Shown: positions 28,209 through 38,800, counted from the stretch's first letter. The stretch: 64,000 nucleotides of DNA from Alysiella filiformis (GCF_014054525.1 NZ_CP059564.1:258357-322356); one strand, 5' to 3'. Translations and numbers: made by a program. The notes: a model not told the origin generated them from the sequence alone.

Positions 28209-28532
28209 ATGGAAAATTGCATTTTTTGCAAAATCATCAAACAGCAAATTCCTGCCAAAGTGGTTTATGAAGATGAAAATATGTTGTGTTTCAAAGACAT
28301 CAACCCTGCCGCGCCCGTGCATTTGCTGTTGATTCCCAAAGTGCATTTTGATTCACTGGCACACGCGCAGCCTGAACACGAAACACTGTTGGGCAAAATG
28401 ATGCTCAAAGTGCCACAAATCGCCGCTGATGCGGGATTGGGCAATGGCTTTAAAACGCAAATCAATACGGGCAAAGGCGGTGGGCAGGAAGTATTCCATT
28501 TGCACATTCACATTATGGGCAAAACCGTTTGA
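28209..28532 (+). CDS. hinT: HIT-family purine nucleoside phosphoramidase
   Basis: 107 residues. CIFCKIIKQQIPAKVVYED N-terminus and the histidine triad HLHIHIMG near the C-terminus define the HinT branch of HIT hydrolases, which cleave AMP-lysine and similar phosphoramidates. RBS AAGGA after a DUS. Conserved neighbour of hisE and tatA in this family. Confidence 0.94.
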   Translation: MENCIFCKIIKQQIPAKVVYEDENMLCFKDINPAAPVHLLLIPKVHFDSLAHAQPEHETLLGKMMLKVPQIAADAGLGNGFKTQINTGKGGGQEVFHLHIHIMGKTV

Positions 28533-28561
28533 TTTTAATCATGAATTAAGGAAAGAAAATT

Positions 28562-28771
28562 ATGGGTTTCACATCAATTTGGCATTGGCTGATTGTGCTG
28601 GCAATCGTGGTGTTGGTGTTTGGCACCAAAAAATTGCGCAATATTGGCAAGGACTTGGGCGGTGCGGTTCACGATTTTAAGGCGGGGCTCAATCAGGGCA
28701 ACCAGCCCGAATCCCCCCAAAAAGACGACAATGTGATTGAACACCGCAGCGACAACGACAAGCAAGCCTAA
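28562..28771 (+). CDS. tatA: Twin-arginine translocase subunit TatA
   Basis: 69 residues. A single N-terminal helix ([15 protein letters not shown]), then the amphipathic [21 protein letters not shown]. Forms the size-variable pore of the Tat system in the inner membrane. RBS AAGGA. First of tatABC, tightly packed. Confidence 0.95.
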   Translation: MGFTSIWHWLIVLAIVVLVFGTKKLRNIGKDLGGAVHDFKAGLNQGNQPESPQKDDNVIEHRSDNDKQA

Positions 28772-28775
28772 CATC

Positions 28776-29219
28776 ATGTTTGATTTCAGTTTTTCCGAAA
28801 TGATGTTGGCGGGCGTGGTGGCACTCATCGTGCTGGGACCTGAACGTTTGCCCAAAGTTGCCCGATTTGCGGGCGAGTGGGTGGGCAAAATTCAGCGCAT
28901 GTCTGCCAATGTGAAAAACGAGTTGGCTGCCCACGCCGATTACAGCGAATTGTCTCAAATTCAACAAGATATGACGCAAACAGCCCAAAGCATTCGCCAA
29001 GATTTGCATGAAGTGCAATCGCAAGTGAATGCTTGGGACAGGCTGCCTGAATTGAAAACGCCTGCCGATTTTGGCATTGATGAACAGGCGCAAACGCACT
29101 ACCCCCTGCCCCATGTTTCGGCTTGGCAGGTTAAATCGCTGAAAAAACGTGCTTTGTCGCGCAAACGTGATTTGCGTCCGCGTTATCGCCCAACGGTTAA
29201 ACTAAGGGTGCGAAAATGA
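28776..29219 (+). CDS. tatB: Twin-arginine translocase subunit TatB
   Basis: 147 residues from ATG 28776, 4 bp after the tatA stop. N-terminal helix FDFSFSEMMLAGVVALIVLG with the conserved Glu and GPERLPKVAR hinge, then a charged coiled tail. Binds Tat signal peptides with TatC. DRLPELK in the tail is DUS-encoded. Overlaps tatC by 4 bp. Confidence 0.94.
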   Translation: MFDFSFSEMMLAGVVALIVLGPERLPKVARFAGEWVGKIQRMSANVKNELAAHADYSELSQIQQDMTQTAQSIRQDLHEVQSQVNAWDRLPELKTPADFGIDEQAQTHYPLPHVSAWQVKSLKKRALSRKRDLRPRYRPTVKLRVRK

Positions 29220-29941
29220 ATGAAATTCAACAAGATACGCAACCTTTGATGGAGCATTTGCTGGAATTGCGCCGCCGTTTGGTGTGGACGCTACTGGGCA
29301 TTGTGTTGTGTTTTGTGGCAATCGTGCCATTTGCCCAACAACTTTATGCTTTTGTGGCGCAACCGTTGATGTCGGTGCTGCCTGAAAACACCAGCATGAT
29401 TGCCACCGATGTGGTTGCGCCCTTTTTTGTGCCGATTAAAGTGGCGTTGATGGCGGCATTTTTGCTGGCATTGCCGCATACTTTGTACCAAATTTGGGCG
29501 TTTGTTGCGCCTGCTTTGTATCAAAATGAAAAACGCCTGATTGCGCCTTTGATTGTGTCCAGCGTGAGTTTGTTTGTGCTGGGCATGGCGTTTTGCTATT
29601 TTTTGGTGTTTCCTGTGATGTTTCAATTCTTTGCCAGTGCCACGCCTTTGGGGGTGAGCATGGCAACGGATATTGACAAATACTTGTCGTTTATTTTGAC
29701 GCTGTTTTTGGCATTTGGCATGACGTTTGAAGTGCCTGTGGCGGTGGTGTTGCTCAATCGCATGGGGGTCATGCCCTTGGCGACTTTACAGGCTGCGCGA
29801 CCTTATGTGATTGTGGCGGCATTTGTGATTGCGGCGATTTTTACGCCACCTGATGTGTTGTCTCAAGTGATGTTGGCGATTCCGATGATTTTGTTGTATG
29901 AAGTGGGCATTTTGGTGTGCCGCATGGGCAGCAAGGGATAA
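29216..29941 (+). CDS. tatC: Twin-arginine translocase subunit TatC
   Basis: 241 residues, six helices. MEHLLELRRRLVWTLLG and FVAPALYQNEK are the TatC signatures; FGMTFEVPVAVVLL follows. Recognises the twin-arginine motif and recruits TatA. ATGA overlap with tatB. The transcript then runs into a repeat (29954-30092) facing a convergent gene. Confidence 0.96.
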   Translation: MNEIQQDTQPLMEHLLELRRRLVWTLLGIVLCFVAIVPFAQQLYAFVAQPLMSVLPENTSMIATDVVAPFFVPIKVALMAAFLLALPHTLYQIWAFVAPALYQNEKRLIAPLIVSSVSLFVLGMAFCYFLVFPVMFQFFASATPLGVSMATDIDKYLSFILTLFLAFGMTFEVPVAVVLLNRMGVMPLATLQAARPYVIVAAFVIAAIFTPPDVLSQVMLAIPMILLYEVGILVCRMGSKG

Positions 29942-29953
29942 ACTGGGCAGCCT

Positions 29954-30092
29954 GAAACCTTTGCAAAACCGACTTTTAAACTGATATAGGGTACAACTTG
30001 TTGCACCCTACATGGCGTAAAAATTGCTGCAAATCCAAACAGGGCAGATGTGAAATCTGCCCCTGCGAACCGAGTTTTGCAAAAGTTTCACA
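29954..30092. repeat. Palindromic TTTGCAAAAC/GGGCAGAT element, variant copy
   Basis: CCTTTGCAAAACCGACTTTT on the left and GAGTTTTGCAAAAGTTTCA on the right, as at 40621-40772. The left inner part is replaced by a TAGGGTACAACTTGTTGCACCCTA hairpin; GGGCAGATGTGAAATCTGCC remains. Confidence 0.65.
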
Positions 30093-30116
30093 CCATGAGT
30101 TGATGAACACAGGTTC

Positions 30117-30839
30117 TTATTCACACCACGCATCGTCTTCTGCGGCATGAGCCAGCGCGTTGGCTTTGAGCAACAATTCATCGCACAACACGTCTTCGGT
30201 TTTGCCGCAAGCCACTTTTTCTCGTGCAATCAAAAAGGTATGCGGAAAATAAGCGCGTACCTGCTCATAATCGTGCAACACCGCCACAATGCCTTTGCCA
30301 TTGCGGTTTTCTTGGCGCAACACTTCCAACAGGGCGTAGGTGGTTTTGGCATCAACGGCGTTAAAGGGTTCATCTAAAAGCAGAAATTTGGCATCTTGCA
30401 CCAGCATTCGCGCCAGCAAAACGCGCTGAAATTGCCCATTGGACAATTCGCTAATCGCACGATGGGCAAAATCGCCCATTTCCACACGGTTTAAGGCTGC
30501 CTGAACGCGCTGGCGTTGTGCCGCGTTCACGCCACCAAAAAAGCCAATTTCATACCACAAACCCATTGCGGTGAGTTCAAACACACTCATGGGCTGCGAC
30601 CTGTCCACATCGGATTGTTGGGGCAAATAGGCGATGTCGCGGCGTTGCATATTTTGCCAACGCACCGCGCCTGTGCTGCACGGCAGCAGCCCCATAATCG
30701 CTTTGAGCATGGTGGATTTGCCCGCACCGTTGGGTCCAAAAATGGCGTACATACAAGCACTTGGGAAAGTCATGTCCACATGATGTACGGCTGGGCGCGA
30801 TTGGTAGCTCACGGTTACATTTTCCAGCACAATGCTCAT
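30117..30839 (-). CDS. znuC: Zinc/manganese ABC transporter ATPase (ZnuC-like)
   Basis: 240 residues. Walker A GPNGAGKST near residue 36, LPQQSDVDRSQPMSV (the Mn/Zn-type Q loop), signature SELSNGQFQRV (degenerate from LSGGQ), Walker B LLLDEPFNAVDA and switch VLHDYEQV. The family serves Zn or Mn import with a permease and a binding protein; these lie 18 and 23 kb away, at 48855 and 53929. Zinc is favoured by the His-rich binding protein and Zur-like sites. It overlaps a small membrane ORF by 4 bp. Confidence 0.88.
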   Translation of the reverse strand: MSIVLENVTVSYQSRPAVHHVDMTFPSACMYAIFGPNGAGKSTMLKAIMGLLPCSTGAVRWQNMQRRDIAYLPQQSDVDRSQPMSVFELTAMGLWYEIGFFGGVNAAQRQRVQAALNRVEMGDFAHRAISELSNGQFQRVLLARMLVQDAKFLLLDEPFNAVDAKTTYALLEVLRQENRNGKGIVAVLHDYEQVRAYFPHTFLIAREKVACGKTEDVLCDELLLKANALAHAAEDDAWCE

Positions 30840-30985
30840 GGTGCCACCTGCTCTGCCACGGGTTCATCGTTTACGGTGCTGTCGGACACCGCCCAAAAAT
30901 ACACGCCCCACAGCATTGCCAGCAGGGTGAAAGCCAATGCCAGCCTTTGGGCTAAGCTGCTCAATAATAAAGAATGTTGTTTCAT
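30836..30985 (-). CDS. 49-residue single-helix membrane protein, coupled to znuC
   Basis: ATG at 30985, stop overlapping the znuC start (ATGA at 30836-30839). N-terminus MKQHSLLLSSLAQRLAL, one helix (FTLLAMLWGVYFWAV), acidic tail ending VAEQVAP. The translational coupling and the Zur-like dyad 71 bp upstream are the main support. Not recognised; it might assist or regulate the zinc transporter. Too short for the usual gene cut-off, so probably missed in annotations. Confidence 0.65.
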   Translation of the reverse strand: MKQHSLLLSSLAQRLALAFTLLAMLWGVYFWAVSDSTVNDEPVAEQVAP

Positions 30986-31055
30986 AAAATGGGTGTTGGG
31001 TTGGGATTTTCAGGCTGCCTGAAAACCCATTTTCACAAAAAAATCAAGAAAACAA

Positions 31056-31070
31056 TGATACTGTATAACA
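31056..31070. promoter_or_regulatory. Candidate Zur operator for the small membrane ORF-znuC pair
   Basis: TGATACTGTATAACA: one half (ATAACA) is perfect, the other has two changes. It lies 71 bp before the 30985 start. Confidence 0.45.
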
Positions 31071-31230
31071 CCATCTCAAACAAGTTGCGCCAGTGCATTT
31101 CATTTGCGCCATCCCAATCCAAAAATTTTTTGTCGCACACTAAAAGACTGCCCGAAAATCATTTAAAATACGCGCTATTTGGATTTCAGGCAGCCTGAAT
31201 CCCCACCCAATGATTAACGAGCAAAAATCC

Positions 31231-32238
31231 ATGTCCCATTATCCCGAATCCCCCGAATCCAAACGCCCCCAACGCTTGCCACTAGACGAAAACTGGGAAC
31301 GCCAAACCCTACGCGATGTGCTGATGGAAGCCTACCGCGAACAAAAACGCAACCGCATTTGGAAAGCCATTTGGCGCGGCGTGTATTTGTTGGTATTTTT
31401 GAGTTTCATGGCAGGCATCATGCACGGCGGCAGAAACAGCGACAGCAACAAAAACAGCCTTGCCCAAATGCGCGGCGAACACACCGCCGTAATTGAATTG
31501 AGCGGCGAAATTGGCGGCGACAAATACACCGACCACGTCCAAATTTTGCGCGATGGCATGGAAGCCGCCTACAACAACAAAAACGCCAAAGCCATCGTGA
31601 TTTTGGCAAACAGCCCAGGGGGTTCGCCTGTGGTGTCCAACATTGCCTTTCAAGAAATTTTGCGCTTGAAAAAGCAACATACCAACATTCCCGTTTACCT
31701 TGTGGCACAAGATTTGTGCGCCTCGGGTTGCTACTACATTGCGGCGGCGGCAGACAAAATTTATGCCGACCCATCAAGCATTGTTGGCAGCATAGGCGTG
31801 ATTGGCAGCAGCTTTGACGCAACCGCATTGATGGAAAAAATCGGCATCAAACGCCGCCAACGCACCGCAGGCAGCAACAAAGGCATGGGCGACCCATTCA
31901 GCAGCGAAACGCCTGAACAACAAGCCATTTGGCAAAATATGCTCAACCAAATCCACACCGAATTCATCAAAGCCGTGAAACAAGGACGTGGCGAACGACT
32001 CAAATTCAATCAACACCCCGATGTGTTTAGCGGTCGCGTTTACACAGGCGCAGAAGCGAAAGAAGTGGGCTTGATTGACGATTTGGGCAATGTGTACAGC
32101 GTGGCACGCGATGTGGTTAAAGCCCCCGATTTGGTGGATTACACACCGCGTGAAGATGATTTTTCGCGCCTGTTGAGCCGCAGCTTGGGCGCGGAAGTCA
32201 AATCACAAGTGGAAAGCTGGACGCAAAAAATTTGGTAA
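31231..32238 (+). CDS. sppA: Signal peptide peptidase SppA-type S49 protease
   Basis: 335 residues from ATG 31231; the in-frame ATG 21 bp earlier directly follows a DUS and has no RBS. One N-terminal helix (IWRGVYLLVFLSFMAGIM), then the S49 fold: VIELSGEIGG, NSPGGSPVVSN, the catalytic Ser in LCASGCYYIAAAADKIYAD and the Lys in RRQRTAGSNKGMGDPF. It cleaves remnant signal peptides in the inner membrane. The Cys after the SG is unusual, since Gly is common there. Followed by a 180-bp element and lptG. Confidence 0.92.
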   Translation: MSHYPESPESKRPQRLPLDENWERQTLRDVLMEAYREQKRNRIWKAIWRGVYLLVFLSFMAGIMHGGRNSDSNKNSLAQMRGEHTAVIELSGEIGGDKYTDHVQILRDGMEAAYNNKNAKAIVILANSPGGSPVVSNIAFQEILRLKKQHTNIPVYLVAQDLCASGCYYIAAAADKIYADPSSIVGSIGVIGSSFDATALMEKIGIKRRQRTAGSNKGMGDPFSSETPEQQAIWQNMLNQIHTEFIKAVKQGRGERLKFNQHPDVFSGRVYTGAEAKEVGLIDDLGNVYSVARDVVKAPDLVDYTPREDDFSRLLSRSLGAEVKSQVESWTQKIW

Positions 32239-32276
32239 AACGTGTTTTTCAGGCAGCCAAACGATTTTCAGGCTGC

Positions 32277-32456
32277 CTTTCAGTACACGACAATTTTGGA
32301 CGTTGCCACCCATCTAACCCCCTCCCCCTATGCAAGGGGGAGGGCTGGGGTGGGGGTTAGAAACGCAACGTGCCACCCCCACCCTAACCCTCCCCCGCCA
32401 GACGGGGGAGGGAACAGATTTCAGGCAACCCAAAAGTTTTTGTCGTGTACTGAAAG
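32277..32456. mobile_element. 180-bp MITE-like element, intact, just upstream of lptG
   Basis: Same terminal repeats as the 17247-17426 copy and almost the same interior. Its right end lies 35 bp before the lptG start codon, so any lptG promoter of its own would be inside or disrupted by it. Confidence 0.85.
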
Positions 32457-32491
32457 GCTGCCTGAAAATCCATTTCAAAGCATAAAAAAAC

Positions 32492-33559
32492 ATGAAACTC
32501 ATCACCCGTTATTTGATTACGCGATTGAGCGTGATGTCGCTGTACGCATTGTTGTCCATTTTGGCGTTGTACAGCTTTATTGATTTTTTGAGCGAAGTGG
32601 GCAACATCGGCGAAGGCAACTACACCATTTGGACTGCCCTACAATACATGTTCATGCAAATGCCTGCACGCGCCTATCAGCTTATGCCTTTGGCAACCCT
32701 TATTGGTGGCTTGGTGGCGTTGAGCCAACTGTCTGCCAACAGCGAATTGGCGGTGATTAAAACCAGTGGTTTAAGCACCACACAAATCATTGGCATGATT
32801 GGCAAATTCAGCGCGATTTTTGCCGTGGCAACCATTTTGCTGGGCGAATGGCTGGCACCCCAATTCAGTCGCCAAGCAGACGCGCTCAAATCCACCGCCA
32901 AAACAGGGCAAATTGCCACCACCCAAACTGGCGTGTGGGTCAAACAAGCCAACAGCATGGTAAACGTATCGTCCATGCTGCCCGACAACACTTTGGTGGG
33001 CGTGAAAATCTGGCAATACAACGAACAATTCAAACTGACCGAAGCCCTCTTTGCCGAAAAAGCACAAGTATCTGATGGCAAATGGATTTTGCACAATGTG
33101 AAAAGCAGTGTGTTGGGCGAAAATCGCGTACAAACGGTGCATGAACCCCAACGCGAATGGGCAACCCCCGTGGGCAATCAACTGCTGGACGTGTTGCTGG
33201 TAAAACCCGAACAAATGTCGTTTACCGCCCTAACGCGCTACATTGGCTACCTGAAAGAAAATCGCCAACAAACACAGGCTTATGATGTGGCGTGGTGGAA
33301 CAAGCTGGTGTATCCCATTGCCACCATGGTGATGGCGTTGGTGGCATTGGCGTTTACCCCCAATTCAGGGCGACACAGCAATATGGGCTTGAAATTGTTT
33401 GGCGGCATTTGTTTGGGACTGCTGTTTTTCTTTACAGGGCGATTGTTTGGTTTTACCAGCCAATTATATGGTGTGCCTGCATTTTTGTCGGCGGTGCTGC
33501 CCACGGCGGCGTTTGCGATTTGGGCGATTTATTTGATTCGCAAACACGAAATCCGATAA
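32492..33559 (+). CDS. lptG: LPS export permease LptG
   Basis: 355 residues, LptF/LptG family: three helices, a periplasmic beta-jellyroll (about residues 135-260), three more helices. ITRYLITRLSVMSLYALL and LATLIGGLVALSQLSANSEL near residue 70-90 match LptG. With LptF and LptB2 it drives lipopolysaccharide extraction from the inner membrane. LptF is usually just upstream; here the neighbour is sppA, so the pair is split. The gene follows a MITE by 35 bp. Confidence 0.93.
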   Translation: MKLITRYLITRLSVMSLYALLSILALYSFIDFLSEVGNIGEGNYTIWTALQYMFMQMPARAYQLMPLATLIGGLVALSQLSANSELAVIKTSGLSTTQIIGMIGKFSAIFAVATILLGEWLAPQFSRQADALKSTAKTGQIATTQTGVWVKQANSMVNVSSMLPDNTLVGVKIWQYNEQFKLTEALFAEKAQVSDGKWILHNVKSSVLGENRVQTVHEPQREWATPVGNQLLDVLLVKPEQMSFTALTRYIGYLKENRQQTQAYDVAWWNKLVYPIATMVMALVALAFTPNSGRHSNMGLKLFGGICLGLLFFFTGRLFGFTSQLYGVPAFLSAVLPTAAFAIWAIYLIRKHEIR

Positions 33560-33564
33560 AACCC

Positions 33565-33614
33565 AAAAAAGCTGCCTGAAAACCTTTGCGAATGGGTTTT
33601 CAGGCAGCTTTTTC
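33565..33614. terminator. DUS-pair terminator between lptG and priA
   Basis: AAAAAAGCTGCCTGAAAACC pairs with GGTTTTCAGGCAGCTTTTT. Bidirectional, between convergent genes. Confidence 0.85.
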
Positions 33615-35775
33615 ACATTTCTTGGCAATCCACATCAATGTGCCAGCGAATGTGGGCTTGGGCATGGGCAAACAGGCTTTGCTGCCACAGGCTTAATGCG
33701 CGATGCAATGCCACGCGGTCGGTGCTTTCTATGAAAATTTGGGCGCGTTCGCGTTCGGCAAGCCGTGCCATGAGCATGGGAATCGCACCCAGTTGAAACA
33801 CGCTTTCAGGCATCAGGGGCGCAATCACATCACGAATTTCATTTAAAAAATCCACCGCATCTTGCATTTTGGCTGCATCGGCGCGCACGGCTGCCTGAAA
33901 ACCAAAAGGCGGCAAGGCAAATTGTTGGCGTTGTGCCAATTCGGGCGTGGCAAATTGGGCAAAATCCTGTTGGCGTATCGCTTGAAACACGGCGTGTTCG
34001 GGCAACTGGGTTTGTATGACCACCTTGCCCGCTTTCTCGGCACGACCTGCCCTGCCCGACACTTGCATGAGTTCGGCAAACAGGCGTTCGGGCGCACGAA
34101 AATCGCTGCTGAACAATGAACCATCGGCATTCAACACCACCACCAAATTCAAATTGGCAAAATCATGCCCTTTTGCCAGCATTTGTGTGCCGATGAGTAT
34201 GTCAATTTGGCGGTGTTCAATACGCGCATACAATTCTGCCCAATCGTTTTTGTGGCTGGTGCTGTCTCTGTCCACACGGGCGATTTGGGCGTGGGGCAGG
34301 TATTGTTGTAAGGTGGTTTCAATGCGCTGGGTGCCTTGTCCAATGGCGGTTAAATCTTGATTGCCGCATTCGGCGCACGATTGTGGAATGGGCTGCCTGA
34401 AATCGCAATGGTGGCAACGCAACTGTCCTGCCCTTTGGTGCAACACCATTTTGGCAGAACAATGGGGGCAACCAAAAGTGTGTCCACAATCGCCACAAAA
34501 TAAGGCAGGGGCAAAACCGCGTCTGTTTAAATACACCAGCGACAAGCCGCCTTGTTGCACATTGTTTTGCAACAGTTGCAACACTTGTGGCGACAAACCA
34601 TTGTCCAAACGCAAACGGCGCACGTCCAAAATCTGAATTTCAGGCAGCCGCGCGGCAACATTGGCACGGTGCGACAAAGTCAATAAGGTAAAAATGCCTG
34701 CGTGGGCTTTGTGCCACGTTTCCAAGCTGGGCGTTGCGCTGCCCAACACAATCGGGCAGCCTGCCTGACGCGCCCGCCACACCGCCAAATCACGCGCATG
34801 ATAACGCAAGTCATTGTCTTGTTTAAAAGAAGAATCGTGTTCCTCGTCCACCACAATCAAGCCCAAATCCGCAATCGGCGTGAACACCGACAAGCGCGTC
34901 CCAATAATCAACTTCGCCTGCCCCAACATGGCGCGTAGGTAGTCGCGTCCCCGTTGGCTGCTGGCGGTTTGGCTGTGCAACACGGCGGTGGGCATATCGG
35001 GAAAACGCGCGGCAATGCGCTGCAATAATTGTGGGGTCAGATTGATTTCAGGCAGCAAAAACAGCACCTGTTTGCCCTGCGCCAACACGCTTGCCATGAT
35101 GTCAAAATACACTTCCGTTTTGCCGCCCCCCGTGATACCGTGCAACAAAAACGCTTGATATTCAAATAGATGAGCTTGAACCGCTTGCGATGCCGCCTGT
35201 TGCTCATCGTTCAAAATGTGCTGCGAAGGCGGAATGCTGGGCAGGGCGTGTGTGTTGGCGTCCAGCCAGCCATTTTGTTGATATTCATGGATAAAATCGG
35301 CAGCTTTGGGGTGGATTTTTTTCAATTCCGCCAAAGTGTGGCTGCCTGAAAGCAAACTTTGCCACAAAGCAAACTTTTTCGCATGGTGTTTGGCTGGGGG
35401 ATTTTGCTGCTTGCCCACATCGTTGAGCGCGTAAAAAACAGGTGGCGTGGGCAAATCCACAGCCTTGATTTCTTTGAGTAAACTGGGCAGCGCGGTAAAC
35501 GCCGTTTGCCCAATGGGGTAGTGATAATATCGCGCGGCAAAAGCAATCAAATCGCGCCATGTTTCAGGCAGCCTCACTTCATTTTCAAAAACCTGTTGAA
35601 TGGGCAAGATTTTTTCAGGTGCAATATCGGGCAAAATGCCACTTGCCCACACAATGCCAATTTGCGCCTTGCCACGCAATTTCACCACCACACGACAACC
35701 AAGCGGCAAAGCGTGATGATAAGAATACGTCAATGGCGGCAAAATCGTATTTAAAACAATGTGATGATAAATCAT
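33613..35775 (-). CDS. priA: Primosomal protein N' (replication restart helicase)
   Basis: 720 residues from ATG 35775; the seven extra codons upstream (MLFCFCA) are not conserved. Walker A HGITGGGKTEVYF, VVDEEHDSSFKQ (DEEH box), GSATPSLET, the zinc cluster CGDCGHTFGCPHC...CHHCDF...CAECG, and QMLAKGHDFANL. PriA restarts stalled forks by loading DnaB. The zinc region includes a DUS (FRQPIP). Matches the neighbourhood of no obvious partner here. Confidence 0.96.
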   Translation of the reverse strand: MIYHHIVLNTILPPLTYSYHHALPLGCRVVVKLRGKAQIGIVWASGILPDIAPEKILPIQQVFENEVRLPETWRDLIAFAARYYHYPIGQTAFTALPSLLKEIKAVDLPTPPVFYALNDVGKQQNPPAKHHAKKFALWQSLLSGSHTLAELKKIHPKAADFIHEYQQNGWLDANTHALPSIPPSQHILNDEQQAASQAVQAHLFEYQAFLLHGITGGGKTEVYFDIMASVLAQGKQVLFLLPEINLTPQLLQRIAARFPDMPTAVLHSQTASSQRGRDYLRAMLGQAKLIIGTRLSVFTPIADLGLIVVDEEHDSSFKQDNDLRYHARDLAVWRARQAGCPIVLGSATPSLETWHKAHAGIFTLLTLSHRANVAARLPEIQILDVRRLRLDNGLSPQVLQLLQNNVQQGGLSLVYLNRRGFAPALFCGDCGHTFGCPHCSAKMVLHQRAGQLRCHHCDFRQPIPQSCAECGNQDLTAIGQGTQRIETTLQQYLPHAQIARVDRDSTSHKNDWAELYARIEHRQIDILIGTQMLAKGHDFANLNLVVVLNADGSLFSSDFRAPERLFAELMQVSGRAGRAEKAGKVVIQTQLPEHAVFQAIRQQDFAQFATPELAQRQQFALPPFGFQAAVRADAAKMQDAVDFLNEIRDVIAPLMPESVFQLGAIPMLMARLAERERAQIFIESTDRVALHRALSLWQQSLFAHAQAHIRWHIDVDCQEM

Positions 35776-35877
35776 GGCGCAAAAGCAAAAAAGCACAAAG
35801 GGTAAGCATTATAAACAAAAAATTCAGGCAGCCTGAAAAACCCGTTTCAGGCTGCCTGAATGTTTCAAAGCCAAAAA

Positions 35878-38800
35878 TTAAGCAATGATAAAGTGGCTTT
35901 GGTCAATATCCAAATCTTTGCTTAATTGTGCAAATTGGGTGGCTGCGCCATCGCCTTTGCCGTCAGCGTCATAGCTCAACGCGCCAGTGGCGGCATTGTA
36001 TTGAACGTAATCGGCAAAATCGCTCATGGTGTTGCTCAATGCGCTGAACACTTCGCTGCTCAGTTGCAGTTTGTCTTCGTGGGCGTTGAAATGGGCGATT
36101 TGGGCAATGCTGCCGTCCAACACTTTGCTGAACACAAACGTGTCTTTCACACCATCGCTGCCTGAAACGCTGCCATTGTGGGCAGAAACATCAATGCTGC
36201 TGCTGATTAAGCCAAGGTTGTGGCTGCCATCATCGTCCACCAAATTGCTGATGATAAAGGGCGAAGTTTTGGGCGCGACAACATCGGATTGGTAGCCAAA
36301 ACTGGTGAATTTATCGCCAGTTTGCGTGCCTTCGGTAAACACCACTTTGGCACCCACCGCCAATGTTTTACTGTCGCCCACTTCAAATGCCAAATCGCTG
36401 TTTTTAACGGTAATTGTCCAAGTGTTGTCGTCATTCAAAATCACAGGATTATCCGCATCTTGGCTGCTGAACGATTTCAGCACCGTTTCCATGCCCGAAC
36501 CCGTTGTGCCTTTACCAATTTGCACCAACACCTCTTTTTTGTCTGCGCCATTCACATCATAAGTACCCGTTAAAGTGGTGGTGCCATTTAAATTGCTTTG
36601 GGTAATGTGAATTGGGTTGTTGTTAATGGTAATGTCGGGGTCAATCACATAAAACGCTGCCGTATCGGTATCGCTTGCGCCATTAACCGTCAATTTTGCC
36701 ACCACTTCATGCTTGCTGCGCTCGGTTAAAGTGGATTTGGGGACTTCAACGCGCCAAGTATCGCCAGTAACCGTTGCTTTATAAGACTTGCCACCCACCG
36801 TTACTTCAACAACAGGTGCGGCACCAGCAGGCACATTGACCAATTTACCCGTAATTTCCTTGTTTTGGCTTGCACCGAAAAATTGATTCAACAGGGCAAT
36901 TTCATCTTCCGTAATCGCATCAATCTTGATTTCAGGCAGCACAGGTTTGGCAGCCGTTACATTGTAGTTGGCTTGGGCAGGTGTGGCGGTGGCGATGTTG
37001 TTGGCGTGGTCTTTCACGCTCACATGGGCAGACACGCTTTGTTGGTCGCCCACATTGGCAGCCAAATTGCTGCCTTTCACATTTGCGCTCCACGAAGTTT
37101 TGTCGGCAGACACGGTTACAGGCACATCAACGTCTTTGCCATTGATTTGCAAGGTAACGGTAACGTCTTTCACGTCCACATCGCTGTCAATTTTTTTCAG
37201 GCTGCCTGAAACGGTGTATTGGTCTTGCTCTTTGCCTTTTTCAATATTGGGCAAAGGCTTAATGTCAATTTCAGGCGTGCTGATTTGGGTGTCCACCACA
37301 AATTCTTTCACATTGTTTGCCGAAATGGGGCTTTCGGTGTTGTCGGCAGACACGGTTTGCCCATTTTTGTTAATGGTTACAATGGCTTTAATTGGCACAT
37401 TACCTTCCTGTTTCGTCAAGGTAGCAATATCCATCAATGCAGTCCAACTGCCATTGGCGATATTGATGGAATCCTTGTCCACGGCAAATGCCTTTTGACC
37501 ATTCACTTCAAGCGTAATTTGCACTTCATCGGGCAGCACATTTTCATTGTTCACATTGAATTTACCCACAATCTGCGTAAGGATACTCTTTTTGCTTTCG
37601 GCATTGAATGGGGGAATGGCTTCAATGGTAATGCTGGGTTTATTCAAAGCAGCAGGCGCACTGGGGTCAGCCAGCACCTTAAATGTGTCAGTGGCTTTGG
37701 CATCGGGCTGCTGATTAACGGCGGTATTGCCTGCTTGGTCGGTAACTTGAATGCTGGCAGTTAAGGTTTTTTCGCCCAACACATTGGTTTTTAACCAATC
37801 TTTATCCACTTTGAATGACCAAGTTTTCTTTGCCAAATCAATGCTTAAAGGGCTATTGGGTGTCGTGGTAACAACATTTGCCGTACCACTGTTAATATCA
37901 TCAGTACCTTTCAATTGCAAAGAAATGGCAATGTTTTCCAGTTTCACATCGGCATCAATATTGCCCAATGTGCCTGTGATGGTGTAGCTGTCTTGCTCTT
38001 TGCCTTGTGTGATGTCTTTCACATCATCAATGGTAATGGTGGGTTTGCTGATTTGGGTGTCCACCACAAATTCTGCCGTATTTTCTGCGGGGTCGGTGAT
38101 TTTGCTCAAAATATTGTTGTTTTCCGCCTTGGCTGTGCCTTTTTGGATTTCTACTGTTGCCACAATGGTGTGGGGCGCGTTTGAATCACCAATCAAATCT
38201 TTATTGGGTACATTGGGCAAAATCCACGATTTTTTGTCATCGCTTAATTGGGCAACAATGGGTTCGCCTTGGTTGATGGACACTTTCACAACCACATTGT
38301 CCACCTTGTCATTGTTCACATCAACTTTGCCTGTTAAGGTGGTGGTGCCGTTTTGATTGGCTTGGTTGATGGGCGCAATCGGACGAACGGTTACATCGGG
38401 TTCGTTCAACACAATGTATTGCGCTGGCGCGGCATCGCTGGCATTGCTGTTTTGCACTTGGTCTTGCACACTCACGCCTGCGATGATTTCGTTGTTGCCG
38501 TCTTTGCTGGTCAATTCGGCAACAGGCAGGCTAACCCACCAAGCATCTTTGCTGGGGCTAATCTGAATTGGCTCGCTAACTGGTTTGCCATTGATTTGCA
38601 AGGTAACGGCAATGTCGTTCACGTCCACATCGCTGTCAATGTTTTTCAGGCTGCCTGAAACGGTGTATGTTTCTTCTTCCTGCCCTTTCACAATGGCGGA
38701 AGGTGCTTTATCAATGGTAATGGTGGGTTTGCTGATGCGCGTATCCACAAAATAAGTGTCCACATTGCTGTCGGGGTTTGGGGTGGTGGTGTCGTTCCAA

